Notes: a model not told the origin generated them from the letters alone. DNA of 64,000 nt from Cladochytrium replicatum (GCA_025526935.1 JAHLKD010000013.1:434001-498000); one strand, 5' to 3'; positions 39,540-52,473 are shown, counted from the first letter of the stretch. Translations and numbers: made by a program.

Positions 39540-41660
39540 ACGTGTGATCACTGATACATGGTATAAATACGCGAGCTTGGGGAGGATTTGCCTCCAAATT
39601 GCATCCTCTGTTGAATTATTGCTCTTTGAATCATCATCAACCAGATTGAATGACAAGTCTCGGGTCCTTTAGCCTTGGGCTGGGAAAATGTCGTAGGTAC
39701 TGGCTGCGTCCTTGACGGGCCTGAAGTACAGGACATTTCCGCAATCGCTGTTGGTAACTACTCCTCTCGACGTTATTCCCGTAGATCTTGCCGGCCCCAC
39801 CGCTATCCGAGTCCCCGCCCCCACAGTTCATCTTTGCTGCCGCAACAATAACTAATGTCATGAAACCTTCGCATTTAACATCCATGTTGACACGGGTAAC
39901 TGCAATGCCGCGCACAGTCCTTCAAATGAAAATAGTGACGAGCGCGTACCACTCTGGCAGAACTGCATTCCCTCAGCCGGAATGATGTGCAGGCTTGCAC
40001 ACCTTTAAGGAACTACCGCCGTTGCAGGACCGTCCCACACTGCCCTATTCACATTGAACCCACCTTGATAAGCATCTAATCTTTCTATTGTAACCACGAA
40101 GCAGATGGACCCATTCTGATCCCAGGACTTTTATTTCTGTCAGAACCAGGTCCCTTGACCACAGTAATTTTCACCTTGGTTGTTCCCCACAATAGACCCA
40201 GATGTGCATCTATTGTTAATTAAGATCACAGAATGAAGATCAGCTGAGAGGCTGACCTTCCACCCTTGCGCCAAATTGCGACACCTCATTCAAGCGGTGC
40301 TCCATCAGCGTTTCTCCCTGCCAGAACGGGCGATGTTTCGGACTGAATGGCATCGGAACCTTTTGTCCATCGATGTTGCTAAGCGCATCAGGAAGAAGAG
40401 ATTAGAATGCTCGAGGAATCAGCTCCGCGGGGGCAGCAGAGATCACTTTGGCGCTGTCTCCGTAAACGACCAAAGCAGAGCCATTAGCCGGAATTGAAAC
40501 CGAGTGAACCGGACTATCTTCACTGATGATCGCAGCGTGGCGGGCTTGATCCCTTTTCAACTCGGCCAATGAGAAATTTTCATTGCAAATCTCGATTTTG
40601 GGGACTTGATGACCGAGACACGGCAGCACAGGGTTGACCACCTTTCCACTATAACTCAAGAGTGTTTGCGTTCAGCTTAAAGCCTGAGAAACCAGAAGTT
40701 GGATCAGATCCCTCTGGTGATTGCAAGTGAGAAGCGTTAAATTAATTGCTCCAGTCGAATTTTTAAATCTTGCATTGGCCCAATGAATAGTATAAAAGAC
40801 CTCCCTCCACTTCACTCTCCGCCATTTCCAATACCATGCGTTCTCCACTGATCGCAATCGCATTTCTACCATTATGTGCATCATACAATGGCACATAAGC
40901 TAGCCAAAAGCACAGTAAAAATGAAGCTTAGTGGCTAGTGCGCCAGCAGATCAATCTGTTCGTACTTGCCGGGCTGAGACGGACCTGTTTTCCTTTCGAG
41001 GTTTTTCGATATAAACTCTCCCCCAACACTTCTGCGGACTAACCACGTGCTGGAGGCAATCCAGATGGGGCCGTATGGGGTTGGACGATCACTGACACGG
41101 CCCTTGAACGCTTCAAGAACTTTAAAGAGAGGCCAACCAATGGAACTTCCTTTCCCATCATCGCGACTCCTCTTGAAAACTCCACCGCTAACCCCACCAG
41201 AAGGGCTGGAAGCTCAATTTCTTCTTTTTCTGTCAAAGGACTGTCTCTGCGTGTGGGTGTGATGCAGGAAAATTTTTCAACTTAATGTCATGATAAAAAC
41301 TTAGCAAAGCAGCCTGGTAGTTTAACATGTATTGTGCCTCTGAAGCTCTGCTCGAAGGAGCAGGAATGGTATACAGCTCTCACTTCCTTTTCTTCGCTGG
41401 CTCGTGAAATTATGAAAATCACCACCTCTCTAATAGTGAAGCTCTGATGCGAGGAACAGATAATATGCGAAAAGTAATGTCAGTCAAAGCTGATAAACCC
41501 AGTCTCTACATGCTTACATAACTCCAAAAGTCAATGTCGTCTTCAAAAAAATATATAGTGTCAATTCAAGGTTTGGCTCTTATTACCATATTGGTCTGGA
41601 CAAATCAAGAGCATACTAGGGTAGTTTGCTCAAATTTACTATCAAGAAGCGCACCGCCTG
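39540..41660. other. Region of decayed fragments between genes
   Basis: No intact gene. On the minus strand, pieces that look once-coding are NENFSLAELKRDQARHAAII with SIPANGSALVVYGDSAKVIS (about 40600-40405) and SDCGNVLYFRPVKDAASTYD with IFPAQG then a stop (about 39760-39660). They may belong to one lost secreted-protein gene, but I cannot name it. On the plus strand 41046-41279 stays open and reads WGWTITDTALERFKNFKERP in part, with no start codon and no recognised family. An orphan TATA box and signal-peptide mini-ORF at 40791-40898 are listed separately. Confidence 0.4.
40791..40898 (+). promoter_or_regulatory. Orphan TATA box with signal-peptide mini-ORF
   Basis: TATAAAAG at 40791-40798 is followed 38 bp later by ATG 40836, which opens a 20-codon ORF (MRSPLIAIAFLPLCASYNGT, stop 40896-40898). 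The peptide looks just like a secretion signal. A CCAAT-like CCCAATG lies about 15 bp upstream of the TATA box. No continuation is found, so this may be the surviving front of a lost secreted-protein gene. Confidence 0.4.
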
Positions 41661-41889
41661 AAGATGAGTTTGTGTGGAATTGGTGGTGGTGCAAATATTA
41701 AAATTTGTCAACGCTTCCCACGTGAGGCGAGGGGCTTCTTGGCTTTCGACACGGAGATGTTCAACGAACCGGGAGGCAGCAGTGGATGGGTCGTATCTCT
41801 CTTTTGCATTTTCGCGACTCTCATCTCGACATGCGGAGCAATTGTGAAGCGTAATCAAGTTGTAGTGCTTGCTGTTTGCATTGCTAACA

Positions 41890-44800
41890 ATGAACCACCC
41901 ACCTCCAGGATCATTTGACTCTGATGAACTCCTACATCTTCCAAGTTTCAGGTACCTAGCAACGTGCCATTCAAGTTTTTATTTTTATTTTTGTAATAAT
42001 GATTATTTCAGTGATGCATTTCATGACGGCAATCCCGCACAACCTCTCTCCAGACGAGCGATTCATTCCGTTCTTACGCACCCCACATGGAAGACGGTTG
42101 ACCCAGAGTTCTCTTCAGCAGACCAGCACCAAAATTCCGTTCTATTTTACCCTCCTCAAGTAATTGGCGATCATCACCACGTCCGTGTTCTCCCTCGATT
42201 TGGTGGCATTCCAGTATTTGGCGCTGACCGCGTTCTCACTCTCAGTCGTCGAACCGGACGTGTAACCTCTCTCGAAATTTCCGGGAGAGATGTACAAACC
42301 GTGCCCACCTTGCGATGGGAGGATTTGGAGGCGAATGGGGAAGCATTGTCTGTGGAAGCAGCCTTGAAGACTGCGCGAGGAGGTGCATCTGTGTTGGCCT
42401 TGAAATCTAGCATGACCGCGGGTTTAGGGCTTTCGGGACAATCTTCCTCAACTGCGGACAATATGGCCGATAACCCGGAGTTTACGGCCGACCGTGTGTA
42501 CTACGCTGAAACGAGCGTGTTGAAGGAAGTTCGTCCAGCATGGATGGTGACTGACTATCGTGAGCAGCTTTTGGATCGGCAGGTTCGATTCGTAGATGCA
42601 GTCACCGGGCGAATTCTTTCCTCCATCCCGACAGTGTGGCACGCAAAGGCAATGGTTTATCCTATGGAGCCGGGAGTTAAGTTGACACCAAAAGTCACTG
42701 CGCTCAAGGAAGTGGATCTGCCTGACGTGGTGTCTACCCCGTCGCCGATGAACGGTGGTGCTGGACTTTACGGCAAACACTTTCGAACCATGAACACATG
42801 CTACTTCTATCGATGCCACTCTTCTCCCGGGAATGCAACTTGCAACGAGAACGACGTGGTTTGTGTCGATGCATCGGAAATCGTGGCGAGGAACGGCACG
42901 TCCAATCCAATGATGGCCAATCGCGACTATTTCACTGTTCCGTACTATTTCACAATGGACGGCCGATTCATTGATCTGGATCGGGACTGGAATAATGATG
43001 GATATGCAAATTCCACCATCTACATGTTGTGGGACCGAGCTGCTCTTCTTGCGCCGCGGATTAAGCTCCCGATTGATGGCACGCAGACATATGCAGCAGA
43101 CGTGGATGGCTCTACGTACACTGGCGCGGAAACGAATGACACACTGTCAGAAGCTCAGGCATACTATCACGCGAGCTTGCAAATGCAGTTGTTCAAAGAT
43201 TTACTCGGCGACCCTGATTTCTGTATGGTCGGCGTCGGTGCTAATTGCACTGGCTACGACGCTATCAGGAATCGCAATGCAACTTCACTCGATAGTCCCA
43301 TGGTAAGATATCTTTAATATGATAATCCTTGATCCAGCCGCTGACCTTGCCATTAGAAAATCCTGACCAACCTGCAGACGGTATCGCTATCCCCATCTAC
43401 CACATCTCCATACGCGGATCTGTTTACTCAGCTTCAGCGGGGCCGAGGGAAGACCATTTTTAGCCCGATCATGTTTCGCGACGCGGCAGAGTACAGCGAC
43501 GCGTTCTTTTCTAATGTGAACCGTGTTCCCCCTGGAATGGATCTCGTTCAAAACGGAACTTCAAGTTACTGGAATGACACAAGAGACTGTCGTTACGGCC
43601 AGTGTCTGTCTATATACGATACAAATTACGACTTTTTCGCGTTTGGACAAGGGGCGTATGATTGGTCTCTGAACGCGTGTACAGTATTCCATGAAGTAAC
43701 CCACGCACTTGTTGGTAAGTTCATTCCAACCCTGCCAAGTTTCATGTGGACATCAAACGGACTGAGAACGTAAGTGTGGTTTCATATTCTGGTCTGACCT
43801 GCTCTTACACACAACAATCCAATTTCTAGCGATCCGGGTGCGATGAATGAAGCATGGGCAGACTACTTCGCCTCGATCCACTGCGGATTTGCTGACTTTA
43901 GGAAGACCTACAACGGTCGACCCTATCGATCCATCGACAACAATATGACCTGTCAAGATACTGTTGGCGAGGTTCACACCGATGGAACGCTTTTCAGTGG
44001 TGCATTTTGGTCCATCCGCACAAAGCTTGCCGTGAAAGACCCCTCTTACCCCACACTTTTCGACAAAGTCGTTCTTAATGCGTTGATGCAAGGCCAATCC
44101 ACAGACACCATCCCGATTCAATTCAACCGCGTCCTCTCCATCCTCAAGACCGACCCCGTGCTCTCCCAAACCGACGCGGCGGCCATTGCGCAAGAGGAAT
44201 TCGACCGACGCGAACTGCAGTGCGATCACGTCACAGTATACGATGAGACCATGGACACAACCTACCAACTCACCTCTGCCCGTGCAACGGTTGCCAATCT
44301 CACCACACAGCCGAACCAGATGGTGTTTTACCCGCGCAAAAGCGACTGGGGTTTCAGAGTTGACTGGAGACAGTTTTACAGTTCGCCAGTGCTGGGCTCA
44401 ACCGACGTTGGATATGCCCGGACGCGGCTCATGGCGTTGATAGCTTACGACTGCCGGATCCAGTTCCGAGAAAACAAGGCGACGGGTGGCGAGAAAACCG
44501 GGGATCTCGTGAGCGGATATGCGGTTTGCGACGATGGTACGGAGACGGAGCTGATCTGGGAGAGTGCGGAGTACAGCAACGATACTAAGCGGGGCGGACT
44601 TTCACTAAAGTGGTCGACACCGAGGAATTTCACGAGGGTAGCGGTGTGGTTTGCTCATCAGGTGCCTGCAACCATGGTGATGTCGTCTACTGCGCTGGTG
44701 TATTATGGCTGGCATAGATATTGGATGTTTGCGCAGGCGGGTGTGGGTACTTTAATGGCTGTAGGTTGGATCGTGTTTGCGGTAGTCTGGTTTGTGTCGA

Positions 44801-45996
44801 CTGTTGTCGCTTTCGGGAAAGATCGTCGAAAGATGGGTGGGGACAAAGAAGAGATCGCGGAGGAGAAAGAGGTCGAGGAAAAGGTCGGTGAGGCCGCACC
44901 TGTCAACAACACTCCAAACGAACAGACCGTGGTTGAGACAACGATGGTAGTCGATTCAGTGTCATCAGCGACTGCAGCAACAGTCAAAGGTACTGACATA
45001 CCAACTGCCAACCCTCCACAGGATGGTTTATTTAAAGTAGGATCGTCGGGGACAGACCCGTTTTCATCAGATCAGCAACCATCGTTTGAGCCAACCCCAC
45101 AAGATATGGGGACCGTTGAGTCAGCTCCACCACAAGCGCAGGTAGCAGATGTCACAGTCACTATAGAAGAAGCCGGCGTAGTATCTGAGGCTCCCGAGAC
45201 AACAACGGCCCTGATCCCGACCTCGGAAGACAAAAGCAACCAAGTTGTCAAATCAAAGTACCTAGTCCTCACACACTTTGATGACACCACCTTGCGGGTT
45301 CCTCCTCTCACGCGTGCGGCGCTTCACTTCCCTCAGTCAACTTCTGAAACAACAACCCACCTAATCGCCGAGCGCACTCTATCCCTCCTTCGAAGACGAC
45401 GCAGGCTCATGATCCTCCACAGCTTCATATCAGCCTTCATCTTCGGCTGCGCCGGCGCCTCCGCTCTGGTCGCGCTCTTCTACGGGCCTTTCCGCATCAT
45501 TGGGCTCTTCGCAAGTCTGTGTGGCTGCGCGGCTGTCGCCCTGATCGACATCATCGTCGGATTGTCGTGGACGTTTGGCTGGGTTCCTGGAACGAGGGAA
45601 GGTGAGGGCGGTGACACTGCTCCGACGGCATCTGGGCTCGGAACGGATGCTGAGGAGGATACAAAGAGCACTTTGAAGCGGCCGACGGGCTCGCCGGCTC
45701 CAATGATCCCGCATACGGCGCCATCCGTGGGGGCGAGCCCCACACGGAAGTGGGCCGCGTACTGGACTTTCGTGTCGGGTTTGTACGGGCTCAGTTGCGT
45801 GGGAGCCATTCTCGTATGCCATGTGTTGGGTGCGACTGGGCCGGGATCGATATTCTTGAGCCCCGTGCCGGGTGTGAGCCCGATTGCGCACGGCGTGGTG
45901 ATGGGTTGGAATCTATTCATGGTGTTGGGCAGGTTTGTTGTGCTTGTGATTGCATCGACAAAAGTCTGGAGATTGCTCGCCTTTGGTACGCTCTGA
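41890..45996 (+). CDS. Membrane-tethered gluzincin metalloprotease (M4/M36-like)
   Basis: A zinc protease fused to a membrane region. The propeptide-like part (residues 30-250) includes HVRVLPRFGGIPVFGADRVL and YREQLLDRQVRFVDAVTGRI. The catalytic part has ACTVFHEVTHALVGK (HExxH at 43690-43704) and, about 30 residues on, GAMNEAWADYFASI supplying the third zinc ligand Glu, as in thermolysin-type enzymes. Many N-x-S/T sites fit an extracytoplasmic domain. A transmembrane helix VGTLMAVGWIVFAVVWFVST follows, then about 190 cytosolic Ser/Thr/Glu-rich residues, then four to five further hydrophobic spans (FISAFIFGCAGASALVALFY, then IIGLFASLCGCAAVALIDII) to TGA 45994-45996. Introns at about 41942-42010, 43303-43357 and 43770-43830. 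The start is uncertain: ATG 41890 gives no signal peptide, and an open frame from 41664 contains GWVVSLFCIFATLISTCGA, which could serve as one. Confidence 0.75.
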
Positions 45997-46323
45997 AACA
46001 AAATGAATCTTTTTTGGCTGCTATGGTGGTCTGCACTTTCGTAGAATTCAAAAAATTTTGTCAGGACTTCTTTTGTTTCTTCCATGAGTCGGATTTTATT
46101 TCACTATTTTCACAAATGATTTTTGCAGAAACTGGCTGCCTGGACCCTTTTATTCTGAAGTAATGTAATGATAGGCTCACAATAGAAAGGCAAGAAAAAG
46201 ATATCAACTGACAGTGTCTCCAAGAAATGATGAACTCCATAACCACCATACACTCACAAGCACCAGAATACATAAAACAAAAAACACTGACTTGGCTCAA
46301 AAAGAAAAAGATACCAATACCCT
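45997..46323. other. Convergent 3' intergenic region
   Basis: This stretch lies between the protease stop and the PacC-like stop on the opposite strand. It is AT-leaning, with no coding frame of note; it should hold the two 3' untranslated regions. Confidence 0.5.
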
Positions 46324-49300
46324 TTACAAAAGCATACTCAACCCCATGTTACCAAGCTGTTCCTGCCTCCACCTCTGATTCTCCATCCCAGCCTGCAAAA
46401 CATGCTGATGACCTGCCTGCACCACCTGCTGCGGCTGCAGCACCTGCGCAAACCCAACCTGAGTCTGCTGTTGATGTTGCTGTTGTTGCACTACAACCTT
46501 CCCGCTCGCCGGTGCCGGCCAACCCCATTGCTGCATCACCTGCGTCTGCACAATGTGTTGCGGTGCGCCGTACACCATTCCGCCTCCATACGCCGTCGAG
46601 ATCGGCACGATCGCGTACGCTGCAGGAGGGTCGAGTAAGTACGGCGGTGTCGGGAGCCTTCTTGCGTTCTGCTGCGATTCGTCAAAGTAGGACGAGGGCG
46701 GGGAGGCGGAGGACCAAGGGGGCGAGGAGGATGGGGAGAGGTAAGTGCTCGGGAGGGCGGAGGGGGAGGGGGTGTTGTTGAGCGGCGGGGGTGCTGGCGG
46801 ACAGATTGTTTGTGGGGCGGAGGTGTTGTTGAGGAGGGTGTAGAGTGCTGAGGTGGCAGGTTGGGTTGGGGCTGCGAGAGCTGTTGTGGTGAAGATGATT
46901 TGGGGTGTTGGGGCTGGGAGCGGGGCGTACATGTCTTGAAGGGAGGTTGGGTGGGCGAGGAAGGTGAAATCAGCTGGGATGGCACCGATTGGGGCCGGTG
47001 CGGATGTAGAGGCGACCCTCGCTTGTGGGACTACAGGTGCGGCGAGGGTGGGAATGAATTTGGGTTTCACCGATGGTGCGAGCGGTGTGATGTAGCTCTT
47101 GTTGGGTTGCTCGACTGATAAAGTAGACCCAGCATACGAGACAGAGGATGGCGGTCGAGACCCATCGATGCTAGACGCGGGTGTCTCTGGGGCAGGCACC
47201 ACTGCATGAGGCTTGATCACCTTCAACGCTTCAACAATATCCTCGTTCAGTCTCAGCGTCGCGGCCGTCGCCTCACCCTCGACCGCAGACGCGGCGAAAC
47301 TCGCGAGAGCAGAGAGCGCCTCGGATTCACTCACTGGTCCCGCCTTCTTCTTCTTCCGTGTCGAAGGTGCAATCGCTTCAACTGGAGCCGCATACGGTAT
47401 CGCGGCCCAGAGATCGTTGACGGGCGCACTCTGTGCCACCATCGAACTGAACGGCTCGAACTGGTCGTATTGCGTGGTCGGCGCCATCATCGTCATCGGC
47501 GGTGTAGAGCTCGTCGACGCAATTCCCATCCCTTGCGCATCCTGGAACGAATCGGTAATCATGCTCTGCAGAATTGCAAAGTCCATCCCGTCGAAACCTC
47601 CGAGTGCCTTCGAAGGATGGAAACCCATCATCGGCTTTGGATCGTCCACCATCATAAAGTCGTTCTTGAGCATCTTGTCCACTTTCTTCATCTTGTCGAT
47701 CATCATGTCGTCCTGGAAATCCGTCCGGGTTTCAGGGAGTCCGTGAGAAAGTTCGGTGGCGACGGCGAGCATGGTTCCAACAGAGCCGGAAACCGATGCG
47801 GGCACGAGGAACTCGGTACGCATCACGCCGTGGGCTTTGGTTGACAGGTGTGTCGCGACACAGACACGATCGTCGAGCCACATGTCCACGTCCACAAGGT
47901 CACCCACACTCATGTTGCATAACTCCACGGCAGCGAGCTCTGGAGGGAGTGGTTCCGAGGGAACTGTGGGCACAATCACACGGTGGAGACCCAGCGGACG
48001 AGCGAGCATAGCCAAGACGGAGTTGCTGAATGGGTTCGGTGCCGCATGTGGAGCCACGAGTGATGTGGCTCCGGCCAGAACAGCGGTCTCAGCGCGGACA
48101 CGCTCTTCACGCCGACGAATGGCTTCGTTCGAGGCTGATGGGAGGGTAAGTTCGGGGAGCAAAGGCGCCACTGGGACTGCTGCCGGAATGTCATCCGAAG
48201 AATGGTCTATTGGGTAAGAGTAAACGGTTGTCGCGGCGTAGATGGTTTCCGGAATCTGCGTCGGAGACGCAACTTTGATCACGGCCTCAGGGGCTACACT
48301 CGAGTGGACAGAAATTCCAGAAGATGACCCAACAGAATGCCATTCTCGAAGCTTTTGTTGCAGGTGGCGATGCTGGTGTTCTTGCTGTGTAAAGTGCTCA
48401 GGATGATTGCCACGCTCATGTTTCTTTAGGTCCTGTGCGTGTTTGTACGATTTGCCACAAACCTGAGATTTAAAGTCAGTTAGAGCAGCAGCACAACCAA
48501 TTGATCATCAAGACCGTACCTCGCACATGAACGGCTTTACGGGCACGTGGACACGCAGGTGTGTGATGATATGGTCCCGCTTTTTCACGCTCACAGAGCA
48601 AGCACTCCACGAGCAGTGGAACAATCCATCTTCCTCGCGGGCATTGGTTCCAGGGGGGGCGTTCTTCTTCCTGCGACCGCCCGCACCAATATGGTCGTTG
48701 ATCAAGTGTGTATACAAGGGCACCAACGAAGGGAACGCCATGCCGCACTGGCCCGACGGTGTCCGCCATTCACACACATGAGGGCCCTGTTGAGGCTGTT
48801 TGTGTTCTGGGGGGATTGGCACAAGTGAAGCCTGGGAGGCAAGCGTCACTGGCGCGGGGTTCGCCAATCGGTGTATGGAAAGGCGGGGGGGCTGGGGTTT
48901 CTTTGCGACTCCAAAACTCGAGTATCCCATCATCTTTGCAGTTGCGAACGACGGGTGATGCTGGAATGGTTTGCTAGCAGGGTCGACCAAAATGAAGAGC
49001 AAAGGGTTGTGCGGGTCGGCGGCGAGGTGGTTGATAGTCGCAATGGCGGGATCAGAGATGCTCGAAATGAGACCGGTAGAAGAAAGGTAGTCAATGATGG
49101 ACCGCAAAGGCTCCGAAAGCTCCATGACAGGATCCTGGCCATTTGTGGGGTAGTTGAAAGCAACAAGGGCGTGGGCAACTTCAATGGGTAGTTCTACACG
49201 AGGGCGTTTTGGAGCAATGTCAAATGTGAGAAACGCGTCGTCAAAAGGCGAGACGAGGCGTTTCCTCTTGAGCGGATGGTTTGGATAGGTTGACCTATCG

Positions 49301-49683
49301 GCCGATTGGACATATGGCATGCTCAGAGGAATATCAGCGCAGTAGTGACTGGTCAATGAGAAGTTAGGATCGTGGGAGGGGTTGTTGTATGGGTTGTCGG
49401 GCAAGCCGATATTCTGGCGAAGAGCAGCGAGATTAAGGTAGACGGATAGAGAGACGTCCGGGGGAATAGTTTTAGAGATATTTGAAGCGACCAGAGCCTT
49501 GAGTAAGCGCGACTTTAGAGAGGCGACCGAGTCGGTGGGTAGCAAGGACACGATGACCGAGGGAGCATTGGAAGGCGACGACGAAGACGAGAGCAGGAGG
49601 GCACGAAGTGACAGGGGAGGGATGTTAGAGTGAGACTGAGGAAGGGCGAGCTGTGCGACAGCGACAGGCGTTGAGAGCATCAT
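46324..49683 (-). CDS. PacC/Rim101-type C2H2 transcription factor
   Basis: ATG 49683-49681 (MMLSTPVAVAQLALPQ); one intron at about 48468-48522; stop TAA 46326-46324; about 1,100 residues. Three C2H2 fingers lie at about residues 305-410: CEWRTPSGQCGMAFPSLVPL..HLINDH, then CSWSACSVSVKKRDHIITHL with RVH, then, across the intron, FMCEVCGKSYKHAQDLKKHE with RGNH. This is the PacC/Rim101 set, including the diagnostic RDHI..H.RVHVP.KP and QDLKKH. In other fungi the factor drives alkaline-pH responses after proteolytic trimming. The region after the fingers is Ala/Pro/Gln/Ser rich and disordered with a late Gln/His tract (QQQQHQQQTQVGFAQVLQPQ). Unlike ascomycete PacC, where fingers sit near the N-terminus, about 300 residues precede them here. 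The family call is firm, the pH role inferred. Confidence 0.85.
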
Positions 49684-51498
49684 TGGAACTGGAATTGGAT
49701 GAGCGACGAGGGAGTATTATTAGGTGCAGCAAGAGCCCAGTGAAGAGTGAAACTGCCCAGGCAATTTGATTGAATGCGGTAAATTAGAGTCGGGGTGGCT
49801 GACAGTAATATTATTGTTAATAATAATGCTAATTCTATTAAATAGTCGGTTTGGGTTTCTTTGGATCACGGTGATACTACCGCGATGGACTTTATCACTA
49901 CCCAAGTGTATTACTATGGAGAATCCCAAAATTAAGTTGGTGTTTGATATTGTCAACATTCAGTCAGTTGGCCGCAGCTTAGGTAGTTTGTTCAAGAGAG
50001 CTGTTATTGAAGTATTGATTAGTTCCATCTAATTATTATTGCCAGGCTGTTATCAGCAGCAAGGCTTAGTAAAGAAGTTGATTTTCTTAACATATAACCA
50101 AATTCCCCTTTATATTTGTATTATTGCAACATTTCGCCTGGACACATCAGTTTGACCATAGAAATATGTTTCTGAAACAGAACTAATCCATTGGTATAGG
50201 TCCTCCAAAGTTCATCACCGAAAGTTATCAACAGAATGTGTCTCACGACTGAAGAGAACAAGATTGAAGTAAGGAAATTTCGATATGCCACCCCCGTAGG
50301 TTGATAAAATTGCTGCTCCAATGTCAGCCATAGCTCTTTGTTATTAGATGGGATCTCAAAGTCGTAAATATATGCAGGCCAATTGATGAGTAGTTCCGTC
50401 ATGTCGCCCTAATCGATGTCAATGTTAATGTTGCCAACAAAAATAACAAACCCTTTGTAGAACTAGATAAAGTGGCAGATCCTATCACGGTGTACCATCG
50501 CATTGCGCTTACATGGCGGGACTGCTGATGACTTTGGAATTGTTGTAGCCATCCCAAAAAGCCAATTCACTCGCAACATCAAGGCCTCAAAGACACGCAG
50601 AACAATAACTGCAGCACCCATTGCATGAGTAACCTCGCTGTTGGTGATTGGACTGACTCTTTTAGCAGTATGGCCCCTGAAGAAAATGACAAAGAATATG
50701 GAGCTGCTATGACATTTCAATATGGAATTCAATAGTTTCTGATAAGGCAACTTTCTGATGTACAGGCAACAAAGTTGGACTTTCGCATGCTGGAAGGTGG
50801 CAAATTGATGAAGCAAGTGCTCTCCTGGAAATTTGTAACCTCCAAAAAATGTTTAACACAATGATTAAGGCATTGTAAGTTCAACTAACAGGACATGCTT
50901 TCATGTTGACTTTGACAAGATTTTCTCCCTTATTTATTAGTGGTGGAGCTACACAATCAAACAAGAAACTGTGAGTTGTAATGTGCTTGCTTCATTTTTT
51001 TTTACTTACATACTTCATAGAATGTCATCTGCAAGGTCGTACCACCTCAAAAATTCCCCCCACAGGAACTGAAGTTTGAGCATTCTCCCAAGATGCCTGA
51101 AAAGGTCACCAAAATTAACATATCAACTATTTTGAGTTGTTTTCTCTTATGGATTGGGATGTGGTTATGTAACTGTCCATTTTTTGTCAGTTTGATCATT
51201 CGACCATTTGTGTACCGGATGGTAGTAGTTTTATGGATTCCCTTTTTGGACTGATCTGATAAGGGAAGAGCCAGCCATGCCGCATTAGTTCTTGCATGTC
51301 CATACGTTAAATACATTCCGTTTTACACAATTTCCTCCAATTCAAGGACTGGATGAACAATTAATTACCCATGTAAGATATATTGGAATACATGAACTAT
51401 TAACAGGGGATGAACAATTGATTGGAGTGACAACTTGCGGTGGCAGTGCGCATTCCCAGTCAACGTGACCGGCGACGGGGATTGGGATAGGGGGTTGA
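49684..51498. other. AT-rich intergenic region
   Basis: An AT-rich stretch from about 49770 to 51420 with many TAAT-type runs. Minus-strand frames at 50402-50121 and 50816-50463 are open for about 90-115 codons, but they lack any recognisable domain and have AT-driven composition. I see no RNA gene, no long inverted repeat and no complete gene. It resembles the AT-rich blocks near 16.6 kb and 24.5 kb. Confidence 0.45.
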
Positions 51499-51972
51499 AT
51501 GGCTTGGACGTGTGAGTCGACGATGGACCAATCGGCAGCAGCAGTAGCGCACTTGCGGGATGCGTTGCTCGCGTTGCTGTCGAGGGTGGGCGGGAGCGGC
51601 AACTCTGAGAACCGCACCATCTTCGAGGACGTGGAGAAAACAACCGAATTCAGACTCCAAATCGAAGGAACGAGCGGTCGACCTGTAGTAATCACTCGCT
51701 GGGTCGCTGAAAACAACCCCGCGGAAGTGCGGATTCAAATCGGACAGTACATTGTCGGCGAGTGGGACATTGACTGGGATCCGATCGTGGAGGTCTATGC
51801 ACTGCCCAAGGGGGAAAAACTTGGGCAGGTTCGGTGGGAACTATCTTTTGTATGGAGCTTCCACAGCGGGCAGATAGAAGATAACGATGCGATCGTTGGG
51901 GTGCTGGAAAGTTTTGCAGAGCGATTGAGGGACTTTGAAGTGTACACATTCCGGTTGAGCAGCAAGCTGTGA
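51499..51972 (+). CDS. Small uncharacterised protein
   Basis: A single-exon ORF of 157 residues. ATG 51499 gives MAWTCESTMDQSAAAVAHLR; an internal ATG at 51523 is an alternative. The chain has a helical start (AAAVAHLRDALLALLSRVGG), then a probable beta-rich middle (FRLQIEGTSGRPVVITRWVA, VRIQIGQYIVGEWDID), then LGQVRWELSFVWSFHSGQ, and a closing helix LESFAERLRDFEVYTFRLSS. It has no signal peptide, membrane span or Cys pattern. I do not recognise a family. GC content and codon use look like neighbouring genes, which supports it being real. It stands alone between the AT-rich gap and the PRRC2-like gene. Confidence 0.55.
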   Translation: MAWTCESTMDQSAAAVAHLRDALLALLSRVGGSGNSENRTIFEDVEKTTEFRLQIEGTSGRPVVITRWVAENNPAEVRIQIGQYIVGEWDIDWDPIVEVYALPKGEKLGQVRWELSFVWSFHSGQIEDNDAIVGVLESFAERLRDFEVYTFRLSSKL

Positions 51973-52473
51973 AATTGAATTTGAATCTGCAAAAATGACG
52001 GAGAGCGTGCATCTGATTGGACGAGCACACGTGAGCCGCACGTGGCCGCACCCAGCCACGGCAGCCCTGCCCCAATCCTCACCAAGCAATAAGCACTGCT
52101 AGCACACACAGGGGTGCTGGACCTGGCTGGGAGACGAGCACAGCGCATCTCGAACACAAGGACGTGGAAGGAAAAAGAAAACGGTAGCGGAAGGTGCTGC
52201 ACTGCTCTTGTATCGGTTTGATTTTACTCGCTGACCGTCCTGCCGATTTCATTTGACACCAGGCCCTCCCCACTTTTGACTCGGGATTTTCTGGCCCTCA
52301 CAAACTGTTTCGATCGTGTGAAGATCATTTGAGAAACGGTGCTTAGTTTTATGATTTTGGTCGGACTCAAACTTAGTTGAAGTGGGGGTTTTTTGGCTGG
52401 TACTTAGAATGAATTTGCTAAACACAATGTTATATTGTTTTTCAGAAACTTGTAAGGACTCCCCAGATACTGC
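51973..52473. other. Intergenic, upstream of the PRRC2-like gene
   Basis: About 500 bp without a supported gene. It should contain the promoter and leader of the gene starting at 52474; no clear TATA box is seen. Confidence 0.5.

Noticed and set aside
47206-48217. Plus-strand open frames of 212, 177 and 153 codons
   Set aside because: They lie opposite the long last exon of the PacC-like gene, overlap each other in different frames and show no recognisable protein.
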